From positions 1 through 34,083 of the forward strand of contig JACPRK010000092.1 in the NCBI GenBank assembly GCA_016190005.1: DNA of 34,083 nt. Reading direction: 5' to 3'. This DNA comes from Candidatus Wallbacteria bacterium (lineage in GTDB: Bacteria > Muiribacteriota > UBA6191 > JACPRK01). Under the pieces are notes generated by a model. It saw only the letters and a list, made by a program, of their open reading frames with translations, did not search any database and was not told the DNA's origin. The first letter of the stretch is position 1. Each line of letters starts with the position of its first letter. Of this stretch, positions 9,520 through 16,478 are shown piece after piece. The position numbers and the translations under genes were made by a program.

Positions 9520-10614
9520 CTAGCGCGGGAGCTTGGTGCGGACTTGCAGGCGCTCGAAGTGGTTGGCGAGGGCTTGCAGGCGGGCCTGGGAGTCGATGAC
9601 GGCGTTCACGAGCTCGGCGCGTGCGCGGCGGTCGAAACCCCAGCCCGATGAGACGGCGACGCCCTCGGTCAGCGGCGCGGCAGCCTTGGCGGCCATGCTG
9701 GCGAGCCGCTCGGGCAGCGTGGTGAACCCGTCGGCTGACGCGGGGCGGCCCAGGGTCGAAACCAGCCGCTGGCGCATGTCGGCCTTCAGCGCGAACTGCT
9801 GCGGGCGAGACGCCACCAGGGGGGGCAGGCCGCCGCTCTTGCGTGCGAAGGCTGCGACGACCCTCGCCTCGTCGGCGCGGTCGCCTGCGGCAGTCAGGCC
9901 GAAGACCGTGCGGTTGTACTCGAGCGCCTCGCGCAATCGGCCGGGCACGCCGGCCGGGGCCTCGGCGAACGCCCGGTGCATCGAGTAGACGGTCACAAGC
10001 TCCACGTAGGCGGCGAGCTCGGAATCGGCCAGGCGGACCGCGTGCGCGGCGCGGGGCGGAAGCTCGGCCCACTTCGTCTCCTCGCCGCGGGCGACGGCGG
10101 CGGAAAGCGCAGAAAGGATCCCATCGAGCAGGGCCACGAGCCGGCGTATCGATTCGGAGGCATGACGCAGCGCTCCGCGTACGTAACCGAGCGGGGCGCC
10201 GAGCTCCGCGGAGAGCGCCGGGTCAACCTTGAACTCATGGATCGGGTGCTTCTTGCTGGCGTAGCCCTTGAAGGCGTTGTGGAAGACGTCGCCCGCCAGC
10301 ATCAAGCGGCCGTCAGCGTCCTTGCGGGTCTCGTAGGCGGCATAGTCGGCGGCCGACGGGAGCCGGCCCTTCGAGTCCCGCGCGCGGGACTGGAGCGTCT
10401 TTCGCATGTCGGCCGAGGCCCGCGTCAACAGGTTGAGGACGTCGTTGTCGTCCTCAGTGAGCTTCACGCCCGCCGGTGTCGAACCGTCGAGCTTCCCGAC
10501 CTGCTGCTCCTCGGTGCGCTCCAGATCGAGATACGGATCCTCCTGTGCCACGACCGCCTGCGCCCCCACCAGCAAACCCACCAGCCCCACCGCCGCCACG
10601 ATTCGGATTCTCAT
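9520..10614 (-). CDS. Secreted protein of unknown function (364 aa), last gene of pilin cassette 1
   Basis: The product begins with a typical Sec signal peptide (Met-Arg-Ile-Arg, then a hydrophobic stretch to about residue 20 and an A-V-V-A-Q cleavage region), so it is probably exported. The rest is mostly alanine/leucine/arginine-rich and predicted helical, with no motif I recognise. It lies 54 bases after the PilW-like gene in the same direction and may be cotranscribed with it, which suggests but does not prove a link to the pilin cassette. The start is uncertain: a perfect GGAGGT touches the ATG directly, which is too close for normal spacing, while a GTG five codons in (10599) would be 15 bases away. 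The gene ends convergent with the giant TPR gene. Confidence 0.75.
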   Translation of the reverse strand: MRIRIVAAVGLVGLLVGAQAVVAQEDPYLDLERTEEQQVGKLDGSTPAGVKLTEDDNDVLNLLTRASADMRKTLQSRARDSKGRLPSAADYAAYETRKDADGRLMLAGDVFHNAFKGYASKKHPIHEFKVDPALSAELGAPLGYVRGALRHASESIRRLVALLDGILSALSAAVARGEETKWAELPPRAAHAVRLADSELAAYVELVTVYSMHRAFAEAPAGVPGRLREALEYNRTVFGLTAAGDRADEARVVAAFARKSGGLPPLVASRPQQFALKADMRQRLVSTLGRPASADGFTTLPERLASMAAKAAAPLTEGVAVSSGWGFDRRARAELVNAVIDSQARLQALANHFERLQVRTKLPR

Positions 10615-10668
10615 ACCTCCATCTTACCCGGAAACTCCGTGGCGTCTACCTGTACCGGGTTTTCGGCG

Positions 10669-11250
10669 TCACGGCTTCTCGTCCATCGCCGGCTGCCAGG
10701 CGGCCAGCGCGCCGCTGGGCGCGGCGGCGCCGGGCCGTAGAGTGAGCGTGAAGGTGGGCGGGGGCGATTGGCCCGGCATCGGGCGGTGGAACGCTGTGAC
10801 GCGCACCTTGCCGTCGGGCCCGGCTGCGAACGACAGGCCCGAGAGACACGGCAACGTCAGCGCCTGTCCGTCGCGGAGCAGGGTACAGGCGGTGGTGTCG
10901 AAGGCATAGACCACCGTGCGAACCTGGAGGGCGCACGGCTCGGAGGGCTTTGCGGTGGCCTCGGATCCGGACGCGGGTAGAGGGTCCGCCGGGATCAGCT
11001 TGAAGAGCTGGAGTGTGCCGGTCCCTGCGGCGTCGGTCCCCAGTGAGAGCCGAAACGCTTCGGCCGCGTCGGTGCCGAGCCGCTCGACGAGCGTAACGCG
11101 CGACTGGAGGCTGGCGGCCTGACGGTCGAGCTGCTCGGACTGGCGGCTGCCGGCGGCGAAGAAGAGCCAGGCCGCGCCCGAGAGAACGCCGGCCACGGCG
11201 AGCACGACGACGAGTTCGACCACCACGAACCCGCCACGCACTTGCTTCAT
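10669..11250 (-). CDS. Prepilin-like protein, PilW/GspJ type (193 aa)
   Basis: The N-terminus has the class III prepilin signal: a short basic leader, Gly7, Phe8 at mature position +1 and Glu12 at +5, followed by a hydrophobic helix (F-V-V-V-E-L-V-V-V-L-A-V-A). Prepilin peptidase would cut after Gly7 and methylate the Phe. The C-terminal half has the pattern of PilW/GspJ minor pilins (V-V-Y-A-F-D ... L-L-R-D-G), and ends in a Pro/Ala-rich tail. Its start overlaps the stop of the PilV-like gene by four bases (ATGA at 11247-11250), so the two are translationally coupled. Assignment to PilW rather than another minor pilin is by general form. No pilus motor or secretin gene lies in the window. 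Confidence 0.8.
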   Translation of the reverse strand: MKQVRGGFVVVELVVVLAVAGVLSGAAWLFFAAGSRQSEQLDRQAASLQSRVTLVERLGTDAAEAFRLSLGTDAAGTGTLQLFKLIPADPLPASGSEATAKPSEPCALQVRTVVYAFDTTACTLLRDGQALTLPCLSGLSFAAGPDGKVRVTAFHRPMPGQSPPPTFTLTLRPGAAAPSGALAAWQPAMDEKP

Positions 11251-11639
11251 GAGGCCCTCCGCTGGCGGACCAGCTTGCTCAGCTCGTAGGGAACCCGCCG
11301 CCCGTCCGCCCGGATGTGCCAGGCGCGGGCCGTGACCTTCCAGAGCCCTGGCACCTGCGCGTCGGCCTCGAACCCGAGGGTCACGGCCTCAGGAGTCGTT
11401 TCATCAACGGGCTCCGTCGAGTCGGCCGGCTGCGGGAGCTCGCCATCGGCGATCCGTTCCGCGGCGCCGTCGAGGGCCGCCCGGGCCTCCAGGTGAATCG
11501 CCAGCAGCCGGTCCTCTGAGACCCCGCGAGCCCGCCCCGCACCGATCATCTGCAGCACTGGCGCCACGGCCAGCGCCAGCACCAGAGCCGCCACCGAGAG
11601 CTCGACCACGCCAAAGCCTGCCGGGTTTCTTGCGCGCAT
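11247..11639 (-). CDS. Prepilin-like protein, PilV/GspI type (130 aa)
   Basis: The product has a short leader (M-R-A-R-N-P-A-G), a cleavage site Gly8/Phe9 and Glu13 at +5, followed by a hydrophobic helix of about 20 residues. It is short, and its C-terminus is a small beta-rich region (residues 90-125) as in PilV/GspI minor pilins. The ATG lies 9 bases after the PilX-like gene; GGAGG is present about 12 bases upstream. It overlaps the downstream PilW-like gene by ATGA. In other systems such proteins form the tip-initiation complex of type IV pili or type II secretion pseudopili in the inner membrane and periplasm. Confidence 0.78.
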   Translation of the reverse strand: MRARNPAGFGVVELSVAALVLALAVAPVLQMIGAGRARGVSEDRLLAIHLEARAALDGAAERIADGELPQPADSTEPVDETTPEAVTLGFEADAQVPGLWKVTARAWHIRADGRRVPYELSKLVRQRRAS

Positions 11640-11648
11640 CGGGGGAGA

Positions 11649-13301
11649 TTACCTCCTCGTCACTGTCCGGTACGCGAACTCTGGTGCAAACGTCACGCCA
11701 TAGTGGTCGAGCCGGGCGCGCTCGGTCGACCTTTCGGTCGTCACGCCCGAGCGAACCTGCTCCCGGCAGACGATCGCGCCCTTCGACGCCTGCTGCGCCT
11801 CGAGCCGGGTCGCCACGAGGCTTCCGGCCAGCTCGGCTCCGGCGGCCATCGCGAGAGTGGCCGGGTGGGCCCCACCGGGCGCCAGGATGACGCTTGCCTC
11901 GACGCGCCCCTCGATCTCGACGGTGCCCCCCAGGCTCACGACTGTCAGGAGCGAGCCTTCGGGGGCGCCGGCATTGGTCCGCCGCATCACGACCCGCCCG
12001 TCCCGCACCACCAGCACCAGCTTCCCGCTCCAGGTGCCGTCCAGCAAGATCGGCTCCGCGCTGGATTCGATGAGGACGACGCCGTCCAGAGTTCCCAGCC
12101 TCGAGCGGAGCTCCTCCAGCTCCTGGGCCGCCGCCCGTCCGTTGCGGTCGCGAAGGACGTAACTGGCCACACGCCGCCAGTGGGCCTCGCCGAGCCTTGC
12201 CAGTTCGGTCGAGACCGCGCCAGAGCGTTCGTCGGATGGCGTCAGGAAGTGGAACCCCTCCTGAAAGGCCCAGATCGGATCGAGCGCGGCCTGGACGGCC
12301 TGGAGCGCCTTCGTCAGCCGTTCGGCGAGCTCCGCGTGGGCGGCCGCATCAGCTGGCGCCTGGCGCACGCGATCCAGCGCCCGTTCGGCATCTTGCAAGG
12401 GGCCGCTGGCACGCTCGTGCGCCTCGGAGAGCCGGGAAGCCAGGTCGAGTACGTCCAAGGGGTAGCGCTGTTCTTCCTCGCCCATCGCGTAAAGCGCCAT
12501 CGGCCGCGACTCGGGCAGTTTCTCGACTCGCTCGGCCAGCTCCTCGGCGCTCGGCATGAAGTCGCGCAACTTCCGATAGGGGGCCGCAGCGGCCGGGCTC
12601 GCGAGCGCCAGCGCCTCGTCGGCTTCGCGCGCCAGTGTCGCGACCCACCCGAGCGCCGTTTCGCGCCGCCGGTTCACCTCGGCGAAGTCCGTCACGCTCC
12701 AGGCGTCTGCCACGAAGAGCGTCGTCTGGTCGAAGGGTCTGGGGATGCCCGCCAGCACGGTCTTCAGCTCCAGCCCGGCGGCCAGCTCCCGGACTACCCG
12801 TTCGCCTCCGCCAACCGAGGCGCTGGCGCGTGCGACGAGCCGGACCTGGCCGAACTTCTCGTAGGGCAGGTCTTCGAACTGGCGCTGAAGTTCCACCGTC
12901 GCCTTGCAGCCCTCGAGCTTCACACCGCGCATCTGATCGGAGTCGAGGAGAGCCCGGGCCGACGGCGTGGCCTCGAGCTCGGGCAGCTCGAGACGTCCGG
13001 AGCTTGCTGCGTAGACCTCGCCGCGCAGACGTGCGAAGAGCGGGCTGCGCGGGTCGGCGGCGGCGGCGCGCAGCCGGGTCGCCATCTCCTCGACGGCCGA
13101 TTCGGCGGCCAGCATCGCCATATCGCCTCGAACGCTCCGGTGAGTCGAAGTTCCCGCCTGCGTCATCAACGTTAGCCTCGAGAAGCCGGTCGTTGCGAGC
13201 ACCAGCACGAGGATCGTGACCAGCGCCAGCATCGTCCCGGCGCCGCTCTTGTCCGCGGGCCGCGGGGCCGTCCCGCGGCCATGGCATCGTGCGCGGCTCA
13301 T
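11649..13301 (-). CDS. PilX-like pilus assembly protein (550 aa)
   Basis: Residues 20-45 are a hydrophobic helix after Lys-Ser-Gly-Ala-Gly-Thr-Met, followed by a region (M-L-A-A-E-S-A-V-E-E-M-A) that resembles the PilX/GspK N-terminal pattern, where an 'A-x-S-A' segment follows the membrane helix. The middle (residues 100-400) is helical and charged. The C-terminal 120 residues (T-V-V-S-L-G-G-T-V-E-I-E-G onward) look beta-rich and resemble the end of the larger PilX-like protein at 22287-24197. No Glu at +5 is evident, as is common in GspK/PilX types. It begins three bases after the stop of the metallopeptidase-like gene (TGACCGATG) and is followed after 9 bases by the PilV-like gene, so it is the second gene of an apparent operon. 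The family assignment rests on form and neighbours. Confidence 0.7.
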   Translation of the reverse strand: MSRARCHGRGTAPRPADKSGAGTMLALVTILVLVLATTGFSRLTLMTQAGTSTHRSVRGDMAMLAAESAVEEMATRLRAAAADPRSPLFARLRGEVYAASSGRLELPELEATPSARALLDSDQMRGVKLEGCKATVELQRQFEDLPYEKFGQVRLVARASASVGGGERVVRELAAGLELKTVLAGIPRPFDQTTLFVADAWSVTDFAEVNRRRETALGWVATLAREADEALALASPAAAAPYRKLRDFMPSAEELAERVEKLPESRPMALYAMGEEEQRYPLDVLDLASRLSEAHERASGPLQDAERALDRVRQAPADAAAHAELAERLTKALQAVQAALDPIWAFQEGFHFLTPSDERSGAVSTELARLGEAHWRRVASYVLRDRNGRAAAQELEELRSRLGTLDGVVLIESSAEPILLDGTWSGKLVLVVRDGRVVMRRTNAGAPEGSLLTVVSLGGTVEIEGRVEASVILAPGGAHPATLAMAAGAELAGSLVATRLEAQQASKGAIVCREQVRSGVTTERSTERARLDHYGVTFAPEFAYRTVTRR

Positions 13302-13304
13302 CGG

Positions 13305-14093
13305 TCAGTTCGTCCTCAGGCCCTCGATCAGCATCGGCTGCAGGGCCCGCACGATCTCGGCCGGCGGGTTGTAGTCCTCGGAGGGGTCCAGCCCGGAGAC
13401 CCGGCGCGCCCAGTAGGAGAGGGCATCGGCGGCGAACTCGCGGTCGTTGGAGTAGGAGTAGTTGCGGGCGAAGGCGGAGGGCACGTTCCCGTAGGTGCCC
13501 ATCAGGTTGCGGAGCACGGCGCCCTCGTTGGGCTGCACCATCAGCGTGACGTCGTGGGCGACCTCGTGGGGAGGGGTGGAGCGCATCGTCGGCTGGTAGA
13601 GGTAGACGGTGGCAGAGTTGCCCCGCCGCACCCAGAGGCCGGAGAGCGGGCGGCGCTGCTCGTCGGGGCCGATGACGATCTGGAGCGGGTGCTGGCGGAC
13701 GGGCGGGTAGAGCTGCAGGGCGCGGATGGCGATCTGCACGTTTTCTGGGGTGGCCCAGGGGCCGCCGATGCTGGCGTTGTAGCGGGCCAGGACGGACTGA
13801 GTGTCGGAGTCGAAGGAGGTGGGCGCCAGAGGCACCGGCTTCTGGACCAGGTCGGGGGGAGGGGTGAGCGGGCTGCTGCCGCCGCCACCCAGCTGAGGAG
13901 TGTTCCAGCCCGTCGAGCGGCCGCCGCCGGACCACGGCACGCGCTGACCGGAGTTGCCGCCGAAGAGGCCGCCCCCGAACAGCGCCCCGGCGAGAGGGCC
14001 ATCGGTCCCCAGCAGCCGGCCCCGGCAACCGGTATCCGCCACAGAGATCGCCGCCAGGAGCGCTGCCATCAACATCCCGCTCGGGCCTCTCAT
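13305..14093 (-). CDS. Predicted exported zinc-metallopeptidase-like protein (262 aa) with HExxH motif
   Basis: The protein has an N-terminal hydrophobic segment (residues 7-20) ending near Cys23. It could be a lipoprotein, but the residue at -3 is Asp, which is atypical, so ordinary export is also possible. A Gly/Pro-rich linker (30-85) precedes a folded region. His176-Glu-Val-Ala-His180 matches HExxH, and Glu219-Phe-Ala-Ala-Asp223 lies 39 residues on, the arrangement of gluzincin peptidases (HExxH ... ExxxD, as in M48-type enzymes). This predicts zinc binding and proteolysis in the envelope; I do not recognise the exact family. It is the first gene of pilin cassette 1, with GAGGAG about 11 bases before the ATG, and is almost joined to the PilX-like gene. 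A role in handling pilins or their substrates is inference. Confidence 0.62.
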   Translation of the reverse strand: MRGPSGMLMAALLAAISVADTGCRGRLLGTDGPLAGALFGGGLFGGNSGQRVPWSGGGRSTGWNTPQLGGGGSSPLTPPPDLVQKPVPLAPTSFDSDTQSVLARYNASIGGPWATPENVQIAIRALQLYPPVRQHPLQIVIGPDEQRRPLSGLWVRRGNSATVYLYQPTMRSTPPHEVAHDVTLMVQPNEGAVLRNLMGTYGNVPSAFARNYSYSNDREFAADALSYWARRVSGLDPSEDYNPPAEIVRALQPMLIEGLRTN

Positions 14094-14245
14094 CGCCTGG
14101 GAGTCTCCTCTCGTGTGCCGGCGTCGTGCGCGCCGGTCGCGGTGGCTTACTCAAGAATCGCGCCATGTCGGAGGCGCTGGCCTGGCGCGGCGTCCGGCGG
14201 CGGTCGGTCCGTCCAGTCGGGGGAGATCTCCTTCCCCGGCGCCGG

Positions 14246-14276
14246 AAAGCTGCCCCCCCTGGAGGGGGGGGGCTTT
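14246..14276. repeat. GC-rich hairpin between divergent genes
   Basis: AAAGC then seven C, loop TGGA, then nine G and CTTT form a near-perfect stem (A46-T76 through C59-G64, one bulge). It lies in the 253-base gap between the divergent metallopeptidase-like and glycosyltransferase-like genes. It could be a repeat copy or a regulatory structure; it has no U-tract typical of a terminator. I see no other feature in this gap. Confidence 0.6.
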
Positions 14277-14346
14277 CGGCTTGCCTGCGGGACCGGGCGT
14301 CCCTAGAGTGGGTGCTCATGACCCTTGCCGAGTCCGGCGGCCATGA

Positions 14347-16008
14347 ATGGATGTTGCTTCCGTGGGCGGTGCCGCGGGGGCCAACACGACCGTGAAGAGC
14401 CTTCGAGTCCTGCTCGCCAGCAGCTTGCGGTGCCGCGGCCGGGAGGCGTGGCTGGCAGCCTGCGTCATTCCCTTTGCCCTGGCCGCCGTCGCCCGCTCCA
14501 GGGACCCGCTTTTCCTGAACCACGATGTGGCGCTCTACCTCGAGTGCGGCCGCCAGCTGCTAGAAGGGAAGCTGCCTTACGTCGACTTCATCGACTTGAA
14601 CCCTCCGCTGGTCATGTATCTGCACGCGGCGCCGGCGGCCGTGGCGAAGTGGCTATCGATGCCCGCCCCGGCGGCATTCGACTTGTGGCTCCTGGGGTTC
14701 GCTGCGGTCCAACTGGCTGTCTTCGTGGGCGCGCTGAGGGAGCTGGGGCGCGCCGGTCAGTGCGGGCGACCCGAGCGCACGGCGTTTCTTTGCGTCGCCG
14801 GCTGGTTTGCGCTCGGGGGGGTGTTCTTCGGGCAGCGGGAGCATGTCCTGCCTCTGGCGATCGCGCCCTATCTGGCGATGCGGTGGGGCCGATGGGCGGC
14901 GGGCACTGCGCGGCCGGCCGGGGGGGGCGAGCTCTGGGCAGGATTCGCGGCGGCCCTGGCCGCCTTCCTGAAGCCGCACTTCCTGGCCATCGTGGCGGCG
15001 CCCGAAGTGGCCTGGGGCGTCCGGGCGCTTGCCAGGAGGGCCGGTGGTTGGCGTGCCGTGGCGCCGCTGGCGGCCGGGGAGTCGCTTGCATTCTGGGGCA
15101 CGGGCGTCGCGTACCTGGCGCACTTTGCGCTCTTGCCCGGGGCCGTCCGCGAGGCGTTCTTCGGCAGGATTGTGCCGCTCGTGGTGAGCGGGTACTCGGT
15201 CTATGCCGAGCCGGTCTGGCCCGCCGCGGCCTGGCTGGGCGCGGCTGCGGCGGGCCTGTTCGCTGCTGCGGCCTGGCTCGGCGCGCGCCGTCACGGCTGG
15301 TCGGACACGATAGAGCCGTTGGCTCTGATGAGTCTGATGGCCTCGGTCGCTTACTTTGCCCAGGGAAAGGGCTGGGCGCACCACGCGTTGCCCGCCGCGG
15401 CCGCAGGCGTGCTCCTGGTGTCCGCGGTCGCCGGGCGCCTCACGCTCCTGGCCGCCAGGAGATTCCCTCGGGCGGCCAGGGTGGCCGGCCGATGCGGTCC
15501 TGCAGCGCTCGCCTTCACGCTCGTGGCCGTCCAGGTAGCGCGCGTACCGCCGCCCCAGCGCAACCCGTACCTGGACCTCGTGCTCCGGCTCTCAGCCCGG
15601 GAAGAGCCGGTGGCTTTCCTCTCGACCGACGTCTTTCCGGGCTTTCCGACGCTCGTCCAGGCCGGGCGTCCCGCCGGCTGCCGCTACCTCTTCTGCTTCC
15701 CCGTGCCCATGCTCTACCGGTCCGACGGAGCGTCGTCGCCGCGGCCCGCGGCCTCCGGCCCCTACCGCCTGCGCGCCGAAGAGCAGTCGCCTCAGGAGCG
15801 GCGCTTCCTGGTCGAGACTCGCGAGGACCTCGCGGTCCGCCGCCCGCGGCTGGTGTTCGTCGCCGGCACGCGTTCCCAGGCTTGCCCTCCCGGCTTCTCG
15901 ATGCACGAGTACCTCGAACGCACCGGCGTGCTCTCGGCGCTTCGACCCGGCTACGAACGGCTCGGCGCGCTCCCGCCGTACGTCGTCTATCGCCGGCTGG
16001 GGGACTGA
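14347..16008 (+). CDS. Multi-pass membrane protein, GT-C glycosyltransferase-like (553 aa)
   Basis: The product has about nine to eleven hydrophobic helices and an early luminal/periplasmic loop with the pattern F-L-N-H-D60-V-A-L-Y ... G-K-L-P-Y-V-D80-F-I-D-L-N-P-P-L. This is the signature of the PMT/ArnT/GT39-like GT-C fold, in which an Asp in the first loop is catalytic. Such enzymes move a sugar from a polyprenyl-phosphate donor to a protein or lipid on the outer side of the inner membrane. The C-terminal 150 residues are soluble and end in V-V-Y-R-R. Substrate unknown; glycosylation of an envelope product is inferred. The start is uncertain: several ATGs cluster at 14343-14353 without a clear ribosome site, and a GTG at 14392 is an alternative. 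It converges on the small regulator gene with a 10-base gap. Confidence 0.72.
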   Translation: MDVASVGGAAGANTTVKSLRVLLASSLRCRGREAWLAACVIPFALAAVARSRDPLFLNHDVALYLECGRQLLEGKLPYVDFIDLNPPLVMYLHAAPAAVAKWLSMPAPAAFDLWLLGFAAVQLAVFVGALRELGRAGQCGRPERTAFLCVAGWFALGGVFFGQREHVLPLAIAPYLAMRWGRWAAGTARPAGGGELWAGFAAALAAFLKPHFLAIVAAPEVAWGVRALARRAGGWRAVAPLAAGESLAFWGTGVAYLAHFALLPGAVREAFFGRIVPLVVSGYSVYAEPVWPAAAWLGAAAAGLFAAAAWLGARRHGWSDTIEPLALMSLMASVAYFAQGKGWAHHALPAAAAGVLLVSAVAGRLTLLAARRFPRAARVAGRCGPAALAFTLVAVQVARVPPPQRNPYLDLVLRLSAREEPVAFLSTDVFPGFPTLVQAGRPAGCRYLFCFPVPMLYRSDGASSPRPAASGPYRLRAEEQSPQERRFLVETREDLAVRRPRLVFVAGTRSQACPPGFSMHEYLERTGVLSALRPGYERLGALPPYVVYRRLGD

Positions 16009-16018
16009 ACGGCTCCGT

Positions 16019-16369
16019 TCAGTCTATCGGAAGCCCGCCGCGGTTCTCCGGCGGCCTCCACACTGCAGCCGCCGGCGGATTGACTATCTCCCCCGAGGCC
16101 AGCAACTCCCGGAGCTGCTCGAAGCTCGGACAGTTCCGTGCGGCCTGGAAGTAGACCCGGTTGCCGCGCCGCACCCTCGTGACGAGCCCCGCGCCTGCCA
16201 GCCGAGCCAGCTCCCGCTGCACGGCCCCCCGTCCCATCCCCAGCCTGCGCACGATCTCGAGCAGGTGAAGCGCCTGCCCGGGCTCCCCGAAGAAGAGCGC
16301 CAGTAACCGCCGGCGTGCCTTCCCGAAAAGCGCCTCCAGCACCGCCCCGCGTCCAGCTTCCGTACCCAT
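16019..16369 (-). CDS. Winged-helix transcriptional regulator (116 aa), ArsR/MarR-like
   Basis: Residues 10-75 form a winged helix: L-A-L-F-F-G (helix 1), L-H-L-L-E-I-V-R-R-L-G-M-G-R-G-A-V (helix-turn-helix), then L-A-G-A-G-L-V-T-R-V-R-R-G-N-R-V-Y-F (wing). The short C-terminal tail has no ligand or metal motif. Similar single-domain wHTH proteins are often found beside, or fused to, nucleotidyltransferases, but none is here. No ribosome binding site precedes the ATG, so translation could be leaderless or the start may be wrong. It is divergent from mgtE across a 109-base gap mostly filled by the 57-base palindrome. Its targets are unknown; self-regulation or control of mgtE is possible but unsupported. 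Confidence 0.78.
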   Translation of the reverse strand: MGTEAGRGAVLEALFGKARRRLLALFFGEPGQALHLLEIVRRLGMGRGAVQRELARLAGAGLVTRVRRGNRVYFQAARNCPSFEQLRELLASGEIVNPPAAAVWRPPENRGGLPID

Positions 16370-16392
16370 AATCGGTATCAGTCTACCCCGCA

Positions 16393-16449
16393 GAAAACCG
16401 GGGACACACGACCAATTTTAAAAAAATTGGTCGTGTGTCCCCGGTTTTC
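16393..16449. repeat. Perfect 57-base palindrome (27-base arms, AAA loop)
   Basis: Left arm 16393-16419 starts GAAAACCGGGG and ends ACCAATTTT; right arm 16423-16449 is its exact reverse complement; the loop is three A. Such perfect extragenic palindromes with the GTGTCCCCGG core resemble REP-like elements that Y1-type (RAYT/IS200-like) transposases disperse. No transposase is in this window. It could also act as a transcription terminator or a strong RNA hairpin between the divergent regulator and mgtE genes. Confidence 0.9.
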
Positions 16450-16478
16450 CCCCCGTATCGTGTCGGGGAGCACGCGAA

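Noticed and set aside
11703-13175. Plus-strand 490-codon frame opposite the PilX-like gene
   Set aside because: Antisense shadow; the minus frame has a membrane helix, coupled starts and pilin neighbours.
14326-14402. Plus-strand frame over 14325-16154 (609 codons) as an alternative to the membrane protein
   Set aside because: It runs in another frame with Arg/Gly/Pro-rich shadow composition, whereas the chosen frame gives clear membrane helices and the GT-C loop motif.
12349-14523. Minus-strand open frame of 724 codons spanning the PilX-like and metallopeptidase-like genes
   Set aside because: It is Arg/Pro/Gly-rich, lacks recognisable domains, and overlaps two better supported genes in other frames on the same strand.
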